Below are positions 1-7,200 of a stretch of 8,247 nt of DNA, piece after piece; position 1 is the first letter of the stretch, and each line of letters opens with the position of its first letter. Position numbers and translations under genes: made by a program. Source of the DNA: an uncultured bacterium. Lineage in GTDB: Bacteria > Patescibacteriota > Saccharimonadia > Saccharimonadales > Saccharimonadaceae. The notes beneath the pieces are model-generated. The model did not search any database. It saw nothing but the letters and a program-made list of their open reading frames with translations, and was not told the DNA's origin. The stretch lies in the NCBI GenBank assembly GCA_900556165.1, contig USNP01000019.1:1-8247 (forward strand), in the 5' to 3' direction.

Positions 1-379
1 TACAGATTTTTGAAATATTTTTGCCGGAAATTTCTTCATTTTGACCAAATAAATCAAGCGTGGCGGAATTATAGAGTTCGATTTGTCCGCGAGAATCAAC
101 ACTCAAAACGGCGTCGGTTAAATTATTGACAATGGTTAAAATTTTATTTTTCGAGTCTTCGGCTTTTTTATGGATTTCGAGCATATTTTTTTGAGTTTGT
201 TGTTGGCGAATTCCAAAAATCACAAAAGCTAAATTTAGTGTAAAAATTGAAAAAAATATCGAAATAACATTGGTAAAATCCAGTGAGCGAATGATGAAAA
301 TGATTGAGATTTCGGAAAGAATAATCACGGCTCCGAGTGCAATTTTAGTGAAAAGCTCATTTTTGTGATTTTTATCCAT
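1..379 (-). CDS. Membrane sensor protein with PAS-like domain, probable sensor histidine kinase (N-terminal part, cut by window edge)
   Basis: Only the first 126 codons are in the window and the gene continues past base 1. Two hydrophobic stretches (about residues 12-30 and 38-57) look like transmembrane helices separated by a very short loop. A charged, Gln/Lys-rich juxtamembrane helix follows (58-78). Then comes a segment typical of the start of a PAS domain (about 78-126: IVNNLTDAVLSVDSRG, then ELYNSA and LFG). This order is common in sensor histidine kinases, but the DHp and ATPase domains lie outside the window, so kinase activity is inferred. With almost no extracytoplasmic loop, it would sense membrane or cytoplasmic signals. 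I chose ATG 379 because the promoter just upstream predicts transcription starting at about base 380. An in-frame ATG at 385 would add Met-Leu but lies upstream of the predicted RNA start. A diguanylate cyclase or other PAS output protein is possible. Confidence 0.7.
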   Translation of the reverse strand, partial: MDKNHKNELFTKIALGAVIILSEISIIFIIRSLDFTNVISIFFSIFTLNLAFVIFGIRQQQTQKNMLEIHKKAEDSKNKILTIVNNLTDAVLSVDSRGQIELYNSATLDLFGQNEEISGKNISKIC

Positions 380-386
380 AAGCATA

Positions 387-415
387 ATTATACGCTAAAA
401 AATGTGAAAAATCAA
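387..415 (-). promoter_or_regulatory. Sigma70-type promoter of the sensor gene
   Basis: On the minus strand there is a -35 box TTGATT (415-410), a 17-nt spacer and a perfect -10 box TATAAT (392-387). Counting six bases past the -10 puts the RNA start near 380, one base before ATG 379, so the transcript would be leaderless or nearly so. No Shine-Dalgarno sequence precedes the ATG. The -35 box directly abuts the stem of the dnaB terminator. Confidence 0.7.
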
Positions 416-456
416 TTTTAAAACCGCAAATTTAAGACAGAGATGCGGTTTTAAAA
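416..456 (-). terminator. Hairpin terminator downstream of dnaB
   Basis: An inverted repeat pairs 416-428 with 444-456. Its core is AAAACCGCA against TGCGGTTTT, and it extends by four A-T pairs to 13 bp with a 15-nt loop. It begins just after the dnaB stop codon. On the minus strand the GC core is followed by TTTT and further T-rich sequence, as expected for intrinsic termination of the dnaX-dnaB transcript. The outer A/T arms are symmetric, so it could also stop RNA from the other direction. Confidence 0.65.
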
Positions 457-458
457 AA

Positions 459-1814
459 TTATTCGCCATGCTTACGATCGAGCGACATAAAGCGGAGGCG
501 TTCCGGATGAAAATATAATTCAATTGTTCCGACTGGTCCGTGTCGATGTTTTGCGAGAATTAGATCTGTGATATTTTCGCGTTCCGTTTCGGGGTTATAA
601 TAAGCTTCGCGATAAAGGAACATCACGATGTCGGCATCCTGCTCGATCGAACCAGATTCGCGGAGGTCGGCGAGTTGTGGAATTTTTGGATCGCGGCTTT
701 CAACCGAACGACTCAACTGTGAAAGTGCGATAACAGGCACATTTAATTCACGTGCGAGTAACTTTAGTCCACGCGAGATTTCAGAGACTTCTTGAACGCG
801 GTTTGCTGAAGATTTAGCCGAGCCGCTTCCCTGCATAAGCTGAAGGTAGTCGATTACAATCAATCCAAGCTCACCGTTATGTGCGGCGCGCCGAGCTTTT
901 GTCCGCATTTCAAGCACACTCACACCAGGTGTATCGTCGATATAGATTGGTGCTTCAGCCATTTCACCCATTGCATCGGCAAGTTTTGCAAAATCTTCGT
1001 CACTCAAATTTCCAGTTCGAATATTCCATGAATCAACACCGGCAGCATCAGCTAGCATACGATCAACTAATTGCTCTTTACTCATCTCGAGGCTGAAAAA
1101 TAGAACCGATTTTTTCTCGATTGTTGCAATATTATAGGCTAAATTTGTCACGAAAGTTGTTTTACCCATAGCTGGTCTGGCAGCTAAAATAATCAAGTCT
1201 GAACGTTGAAGTCCAGCTGTTTTATTATCAAGGTCGCGATAGCCAGTTCGAATTCCACGGATCGCACCTTTATTTTTATAGAGTTCATCTAATCTTTCGA
1301 AAGATTCATTTAAGATATCTTCCATCGAAGATAAATCTTGCTTCAAGCTTGCATCAGAAACGCCGAAAAGCTCAGCTTCACTTTGTCCTAAAAGTTGTGG
1401 AACGCTTAATTCTTCGTTGTAAGCAAGCTCAGTAATATCACCACCAGCTTTAATTAAACGCCTTCGAACGGCAGCCTGCGCAACAATTTCAGCGTAATAT
1501 TTTGCGTGTGAAGCAGTTGGAACATAATTCGTGAGTTCTGCTAAATAGCTCGATCCGCCGACAGCGTTGAGCTCGTTGCGTTTTTTGAGTTCTGCGGTAA
1601 GTGTTAGGAGGTCAACTGGTTGGTGGTGTTCATAGAGTCGAATGATTGCCGCAAAAATTGTCGCGTGGCGCTTGTCGTAAAAATCGATTGCTTTCACAAT
1701 TTCAGCAATATCGATCAAAACTTCTTCATCAATCAAAATCGCACCGATCAAACTCATCTCGGCGTCTAAATTTTGTGGCGGAACTTTTCCTCCTGTATTT
1801 TTATCACTATTCAT
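459..1814 (-). CDS. dnaB: Replicative DNA helicase DnaB
   Basis: DnaB is the hexameric ATP-driven 5'-3' helicase that unwinds DNA at the replication fork and recruits primase. The protein is 451 aa, the usual family length. The N-terminal primase-interaction domain (about 11-115, PPQNLDAEMSLIGAIL) is followed by a linker and the RecA-like domain. That domain shows Walker A ARPAMGKTT (212-220), catalytic Glu in SLEMS (241-245), Walker B DYLQL (322-326), the H3 Gln in ALSQLSR (363-369), and the DLRESGSIEQDAD segment (383-395). The C-terminal AKHRHGPVGT (421-430) corresponds to the conserved KxRxGxxG loop carrying the arginine finger. No intein interrupts the ATPase motifs. The start ATG overlaps the dnaX stop as ATGAATAG (8 nt), suggesting translational coupling. 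A GGTGGAG at 1836-1830 lies 15 nt upstream, rather far. An alternative in-frame GTG at 1835 would add seven residues but has no well-placed ribosome-binding site. A hairpin terminator follows the gene. Confidence 0.97.
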   Translation of the reverse strand: MNSDKNTGGKVPPQNLDAEMSLIGAILIDEEVLIDIAEIVKAIDFYDKRHATIFAAIIRLYEHHQPVDLLTLTAELKKRNELNAVGGSSYLAELTNYVPTASHAKYYAEIVAQAAVRRRLIKAGGDITELAYNEELSVPQLLGQSEAELFGVSDASLKQDLSSMEDILNESFERLDELYKNKGAIRGIRTGYRDLDNKTAGLQRSDLIILAARPAMGKTTFVTNLAYNIATIEKKSVLFFSLEMSKEQLVDRMLADAAGVDSWNIRTGNLSDEDFAKLADAMGEMAEAPIYIDDTPGVSVLEMRTKARRAAHNGELGLIVIDYLQLMQGSGSAKSSANRVQEVSEISRGLKLLARELNVPVIALSQLSRSVESRDPKIPQLADLRESGSIEQDADIVMFLYREAYYNPETERENITDLILAKHRHGPVGTIELYFHPERLRFMSLDRKHGE

Positions 1815-3315
1815 TAATTTGCACCATTTCTCCACCCCCCATTAGATCTTGAACGCTTGCAATCGCGGGATCGCTTGCTGGCTTAGCTGTTCCAAAAACC
1901 TCAATCACCCAACTGCCCGCATTAATTTTCTTCAGCGCCTGTCCCATCGAGGCTTGCGCTTTTGCTTTCTCGAGCTGTTTTTGTTTAAATGTAACTCCTG
2001 CGTAAATCTTAATTTTTCCATTTTCGAAAATATAGCCAGACTGTTTTAGGATTGTTTGAATTCCCTTATCGTCCTCTGGGATAGCACTACAAAAATCATG
2101 CCATTCGAATTTGTGTACTTCGCCCAAATCTTGAATTTTTTCTGTAATTTCCGGTTGAATTTTTTCATTTTTTTCGGGAATTTCAGTTTTCGAAGGTTCA
2201 GGATTTTTTTCGTTAGGCTGATTTTTGTTAGTCTTATTTTTTGCTACATTTTGCGGATTTTCAAAAGTTTCAACTAGTTTTTTCTCTGGAATTTTTGAGG
2301 TTTTTGCTGGTTGAATTTCTTTCGGTTTATTTTCTAAGATTGGTGTTTGTGGTTGTGGGATTTGAGGCGAAAATTCAGGTTTAATAAAAATCGAAAGTAA
2401 TTCCATTTCAACAAAATTTGATTTTTCAGCGCGTGTTAAAGGCATTAAAAATTGAGAAAGATACGGTTTTTCGCCAAGATTCTCTGTGATGAAGCTTAAA
2501 ATCTGGTTTGCGAAATTCTTCAAGTCTACGCCAGAATCGCGAATTTCCCGTACGATGCGCACAATTTCGCTAGAATTGCGATTTTCGAAAGCTGAAATTA
2601 AATTATTAATTTGTGATTTTGCTGCTAAGCCAAGAGATTTTTCAAGCAATTTCGCGGTGATTTCTTCGCCATCTTTCGAAATGCTGGAAATTTGGTCGAG
2701 CAAAGAAATGCTGTCACGAAAACTTCCTTCTCCACGTTCAGCGATGATTTCGATCGCTTCTTTCGAAATTTTGATTTTTTCGTTTTTGGCGATAAATTCC
2801 AGATGTGCACAAACATCTTCTTTCGAAATAAATCGAAAAACAAACCGTTGCGTTCGACTAATAATTGTTGCAGGTAATTTGTGGGCATCTGTTGTTGCTA
2901 AAATGAAAACAGCGTGTTCTGGTGGTTCTTCAAGGGTTTTTAGAAGTGCATTAAAAGCTGCTTTCGAAAGCATATGAACCTCATCAATAATATAAACACG
3001 ATATTTTGCTGAGAATGGCGCAATTTGAACATTTTCTCGAAGCTGACGAATATCATCAACACCGTTATTACTGGCCGCGTCGATTTCGATAATATCTGGG
3101 TGATTTTCTTCTTCTGAATAAGTTAAATTATTTATTTCGTGTGCTAAAATTCGTGCGATCGAAGTTTTTCCAACCCCTCTCGGACCAGTAAAAAGATATG
3201 CGTGAGCAATTTTTTGCTGTTTTAGGGCATTTTCAAGAACTGTTGTGATATGTTTTTGCCCCACAACTTCGCTTAGTTTTTTACTTCGATATTTTCGATA
3301 TAACGCCTTACTCAT
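1807..3315 (-). CDS. dnaX: DNA polymerase III subunit gamma/tau (clamp loader ATPase)
   Basis: This is the AAA+ motor of the clamp loader that places the beta clamp on primed DNA; tau-length forms also tether polymerase and DnaB. The product is 502 aa. It starts with the hallmark MSKALYRKYR, which fixes the start at ATG 3315 although the frame stays open to 3381. Visible motifs are Walker A GPRGVGKT (44-51), DIIEIDAASN (74-83), Walker B IIDEVHM (109-115), sensor 1 ATTDAHKLP (140-148), the SRT arginine finger R154, and sensor 2 GSFRDS around R200. The collar domain runs to about 310. A Pro/Lys/Glu/Asn-rich linker (about 315-398) leads to a compact C-terminal domain (about 403-476) resembling the tau C-terminus. 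The four-cysteine zinc module normally inserted before the DAASN motif is absent: that stretch is only about 15 residues and contains no Cys. The stop overlaps dnaB by 8 nt. I found no A6G slippery heptamer for making gamma. Confidence 0.95.
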   Translation of the reverse strand: MSKALYRKYRSKKLSEVVGQKHITTVLENALKQQKIAHAYLFTGPRGVGKTSIARILAHEINNLTYSEEENHPDIIEIDAASNNGVDDIRQLRENVQIAPFSAKYRVYIIDEVHMLSKAAFNALLKTLEEPPEHAVFILATTDAHKLPATIISRTQRFVFRFISKEDVCAHLEFIAKNEKIKISKEAIEIIAERGEGSFRDSISLLDQISSISKDGEEITAKLLEKSLGLAAKSQINNLISAFENRNSSEIVRIVREIRDSGVDLKNFANQILSFITENLGEKPYLSQFLMPLTRAEKSNFVEMELLSIFIKPEFSPQIPQPQTPILENKPKEIQPAKTSKIPEKKLVETFENPQNVAKNKTNKNQPNEKNPEPSKTEIPEKNEKIQPEITEKIQDLGEVHKFEWHDFCSAIPEDDKGIQTILKQSGYIFENGKIKIYAGVTFKQKQLEKAKAQASMGQALKKINAGSWVIEVFGTAKPASDPAIASVQDLMGGGEMVQINE

Positions 3316-3322
3316 TTCTTCT

Positions 3323-3351
3323 ATTTTATCAGTTTTTTGCTTAAAAATCAA
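3323..3351 (-). promoter_or_regulatory. Promoter of dnaX-dnaB, extended -10, near-leaderless
   Basis: On the minus strand there is TTGATT (3351-3346), a 17-nt spacer, then TAAAAT (3328-3323) preceded by TGA, which makes an extended -10 (TGnTAnAAT type). The predicted RNA start is 3316, one base before the dnaX ATG at 3315. The -35 lies within the last codons of the DUF2797 gene. The 15-nt block TGATAAAATAGAAGA (3331-3317) is repeated exactly before the helicase gene. AGAAG could alternatively act as a weak ribosome-binding site for longer transcripts reading through from upstream. Confidence 0.65.
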
Positions 3352-4279
3352 ACAAACTTGCTTGCCGTTCTGGGAGTTCAATTTCGGTGATTTTTGGTAA
3401 AATTTGAACTTTATATCCGGTGAATTTTCGAAGTGGAATTGAGATTATTTCGCCCTGTTGTTCTGCGAGTAAAATATAGCCAATTTGTGCTTTTAAAATT
3501 CCCGAAAAAATCAGTTCGCCATTATTTTGCACACAATTTTCGGAGTAAATAATTTCTTTGCTGGTAAAATCGCTATTTTTGGAATAAAATTCATTCAAAT
3601 TTATCGGTTTATTTTTTTCAAAATTAATTTTTTCGCGTTCTTCAATTTTTTGACGGGCATTTAAAAGTGTTTTTTGAGCTTTTGAAAAATAAAACTTGTT
3701 TTCGAGAAGTTTTAACTTGATTCCCGTTTTGACATTTTCACAGAAATCTGGCATTTTTGATATTTTTTCTTCATAATTCCGTGCGATATTTGCACTCGAA
3801 AATTCACCTAAAACTAATGCAGCTCGCGCTCCTTGTTCAAGAAGTCTTGCAATCCCCCGCTCCGAAAAACTAATTCCAACTTTTATCACATCATCTGAAA
3901 AATATGCTAAATATACAAAATGAGGTTGTGAATTTCGAGTTTGCTGTTGGTTGGATATTTCGCTCTCGCTTGCATTATAAAAAGCGGGATTAAACCCTGT
4001 TCTTTTTTGACATTTTTGACATTGATTATATTTTTTGTCAAGAGTGGATTTTTCGGGGCAAATAAAATCTTCACCAGTTTCCAGACTGTGCCAGCCGGTG
4101 CAAAATCGGTTCGAAAGATCAATTTTTAGAGTAATCGTTTTTTCGAATTCTGGCGAAAAACTTAAAATCTCACCAGAATTCCAATCTGCAAATTTCCAAC
4201 GCGGTTTTTGGTTTTTATCAAAATCTACGCGCGTCAAGACTAGTTCTCTTTTTGAAAAGTCTTCAAAAATACTATTCAT
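3341..4279 (-). CDS. DUF2797-like protein with putative four-Cys zinc site
   Basis: This 312-aa cytosolic protein has no signal peptide or membrane segment. Residues 58-98 hold four cysteines, C60, C74, C87 and C90 (CTGW, ICPEK, QCQKC), spaced like a zinc-binding site and ending in RTGFNPAFY. A segment at 119-156 then reads HFVYLAYF, IKVGIS, RGIARLLEQGARAAL. This order (RxCTG, CP, QCxxC, YLAxF, KVGIxxxxR, QGA) matches my memory of the DUF2797 family. The YLA-x-KVGI-x-R portion also recalls GIY-YIG-like folds, which is only a resemblance. The C-terminal region (about 240-312) looks beta-rich. Function is unknown. The ATG overlaps the stop of the helicase-nuclease gene as ATGAATAG, and GAAGG (4289-4285) lies 5 nt upstream as a ribosome-binding site. 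The two proteins are therefore probably co-translated, which hints at a nucleic-acid role but does not prove it. Confidence 0.8.
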   Translation of the reverse strand: MNSIFEDFSKRELVLTRVDFDKNQKPRWKFADWNSGEILSFSPEFEKTITLKIDLSNRFCTGWHSLETGEDFICPEKSTLDKKYNQCQKCQKRTGFNPAFYNASESEISNQQQTRNSQPHFVYLAYFSDDVIKVGISFSERGIARLLEQGARAALVLGEFSSANIARNYEEKISKMPDFCENVKTGIKLKLLENKFYFSKAQKTLLNARQKIEEREKINFEKNKPINLNEFYSKNSDFTSKEIIYSENCVQNNGELIFSGILKAQIGYILLAEQQGEIISIPLRKFTGYKVQILPKITEIELPERQASLFDF

Positions 4280-7200
4280 TCAAACCTTCGAAATCCGCAA
4301 TCAAATCATTAGTGAATTCTTCAATTCCTTTTTTATTTTTTTCATACTTCTCGATATTGATTTCGAAATCAAACACTTTAATTTTTGCCCAAATCGCTTG
4401 AATTAATTGCTTCAAATGCTCTTCTTTTTCAGCTTCGAAATAAACCGTATGATTATAGGTTCTTTCAGTTTTATTTGATGGCTCGATAAATTCCAAAACT
4501 CCATTTTCTACGCTATATCCGGCAAATTCAGGAGAATTTTCGATTAAAATTTTATAAAAGTAAAGCTGTTGTTCGAATTTATAGATTTTTGCGTTAGAGG
4601 TTTCAATTTTCTCAGACTTGGTATTGAGTGGAATTGAGCCTGTTTTGTAATCAACTACGGTAATTTTTTTATTTTCACGATCAATTCGAATTAGATCAAT
4701 TTTTCCAGTTAAGACTGCATCACCAATCGTTACGCCGGCGCTTCTGAAATCTTTTTCGGCGATATTTCCAGATTTAAATTCACTCAAACGATTTTCGAAA
4801 AAGTTACTAAAAATTCTTTCAAGTCGCTCGGCGATCCTCTTTCTATCTTTATCTGAAAACGGATATTCCAAAATTTTTTCAAGCCAATATTTTTGAAGTT
4901 CTTCGAAAGTTGGTGTTTTTCCTACATTGATTTTGTCTTGAATATATCGAAAGCCATCGTGAACAAGCGTTCCGAGTGTTGCATCGGCACCATAAGCCTC
5001 AGGAAAACGCAAAATTGTATTTTCGAAAAACTTTTGCGGACCACCAAAAACGACATCAATAAATGAATTAACATTTGTAGGGCTCATTCTGAAATTTTGA
5101 ATTTGAGGTCTTAATAGGTCGCGCATTTGTTCATTTTTTGCAACGTAAAAATCATGCCAGTTGGTTTGAAGATCTGAAATTTCGAGCGACTCTTTTTCGT
5201 TTTTTGAAACTTTTTCCCATTTTTCAGGAAGAATTTTCGACTTTAATATACCATCTTCTTCGCGCTCATCCAAAAAAGATAGAGTTTTAAGAGCCTTTCC
5301 TTTGAAGTCATTGCTGTGATTTGTCAAGAAAAGATGCGTTTTAGCACGTGTCATTGCTACGAAAAATAGTCGTTTTCGTGTGTCTTCGCCTTCATCTTCA
5401 ATGTTCGTGAATTTTAAGTTGAATGGCATCGCAAGAGTTTCACCACCCCCACCACTTCGAGCATTATTCCAGCTTGATTGATCGAGAGAAATAAGGAAAG
5501 TATATTTAAACTCCAAGCCTTTTGCTACGAAAGGTGTTGAAATCTGAACTGCATTCTCGCTTGAATTGTGTGGATTTGTGTTTAAAATTAGAACATCAGC
5601 CCTTTCACAAGCTTCAATAAAATTAACCAAAACGTCGAGCTTGTTGCTATTCTCTTTTGAAAATTCTCGCAAATTATCGCGTAGAATTGTTAAATTAGAA
5701 AGAATATCAAAAAATTCTTCTGCTGATTTATTTGAAATAGAATCACGAATTGGCGATTTTAATTCTTCTGTAATTTTCTGCGAGCCTAAAATATAATCGA
5801 ACATTTCTTCGAAAGATTTTTCATGCGAAAACTCTGCGAGTGTAACCAAGATTTGACCAAGTTTTTGAAGTTCGGGTTGTTCGCTATTTAAAATCGTCTC
5901 AATCCAAAATTCACGCTTATTTTTTGCTGCCCAGCTCATTTTCCAAGCTTCAATTGTTGAAATTTGCCAAAATTCAAAACTCAAAACCTCTGGGAATAGA
6001 TCCGCCATTACTTGCTCATTTTTATCGCGAATCGCCAATATTAATTTTGAGATTTTCAGCAGTTTTGAAATAGTTTCTTCTTCGAGAATATTTTCACGTT
6101 TTTCGTAATAAATTGGCACATTTTTATTCTTTAAATACGATGTAAATTCTTGAAGAGTTTTGTGTCTTGGTGCAATTACTGCGATTTCTTTTGGTTCAAC
6201 ACCGGATTGAACCAATTTCGAAATTTCTTCCGCAACCCAAGCAAATTCTGCGATCGAACTTTTAAAGTTTAAGCGTTCGATTTTGATTTTTTGGTTTTCA
6301 AAATTACCTTTGGCCGAAATATCTTTTTGAACTTCGATTGGCAAATTTTTGGTTAATCGCCCAGAAATTGTGTTTGCAACATTCTTTGAAGCGCTCAAAA
6401 TATCACCGTGCGAGCGGTAGTTTTTGGTTAGATTTATAACTTTCGTATTCTCGCCGAAACGGTTATAAAAATCAATCATATTCGATTTGCTTGCACCTTG
6501 AAAAGCCATAATTGCTTGATCGTCGTCGCCCACCGCAAGAACATTTGGTTTACCTTCGAAAACAGGGTTATCGGTTAGAAGTTCAATAATTCTTGCCTGC
6601 GCGTCGTTAGTATCTTGGAATTCGTCGAGAAGCAAATACTGATATTTTTCTTGAAGTGTGAATCGTAAATCATCATTCTTTTCGATCGTATCAATAACTT
6701 CAATAATCATATCGTCGAAATCATAAAGCCCTTTTTCTTTCATTTTTATGTCAAAATTTTCATAAAAATCTGCAAATTCGAGCAATTTTTTATTTTTATA
6801 AACATCTGCAATCTGGAAATTATCCTCGAAATCTTTTTTGTTTAAATAGGTATTCCTCCAAGCAGTTAGTGTTGTTGATTTTCCGGATTCTTCCGCTTCG
6901 AGATAGGCTTCACTAAGTTTTTCGAAATAAAAATACAGATTGCTTTTGAATTTTATTCCGTCAAGATCCTTTGAAATTGAACTTTTCAATGCGTCAAGAA
7001 CCTTAGAATAAAAATTACCAACGGCTTTAAAATTGCGCCCCGAAACGCGCAATCCTTTGATTTTTTCGTGAAAAATTTCTTGCTCGGTAATATTCGCGTG
7101 GGCAATTTTTCGCAAATCTTCAGGTGAAATCAGGGCATTTTTCATCTCTTTGATTGCTCTCGAAAGCTCACTTGGTGTAATTTTTTTAAGTTTTGAACTC

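Noticed and set aside
1815..1835. GTG start for dnaB at 1835
   Set aside because: It adds residues not seen in DnaB families and has only a G-run immediately adjacent. ATG 1814 gives the usual length and the coupled overlap, although its Shine-Dalgarno spacing is long.
2205..2215. A7 run in dnaX (GAAAAAAAT on the minus strand) as a programmed frameshift site for gamma
   Set aside because: It is not the A AAA AAG heptamer, it is short for transcriptional slippage, and I see no stimulatory stem or upstream Shine-Dalgarno. The other oligo-A runs in the gene are out of phase for slippage.
2625..2888. 87-codon minus-strand open frame within dnaX in another frame
   Set aside because: It is fully internal to dnaX and lacks a ribosome-binding site or a recognisable protein.
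2486..2977. 163-codon plus-strand open frame inside dnaX
   Set aside because: It lies antisense to a strongly conserved AAA+ domain, shows no recognisable motif, and is typical of shadow frames in this composition.
3316..3381. Extended dnaX start at 3381 adding 22 residues
   Set aside because: The family N-terminus MSKALYRKYR begins at 3315 with a promoter ending just before it. The extension would overlap the DUF2797 gene and has no family similarity.
4035..4406. 123-codon plus-strand open frame across the helicase/DUF2797 junction
   Set aside because: It is antisense to two well-supported genes and has no domain or credible start signal.
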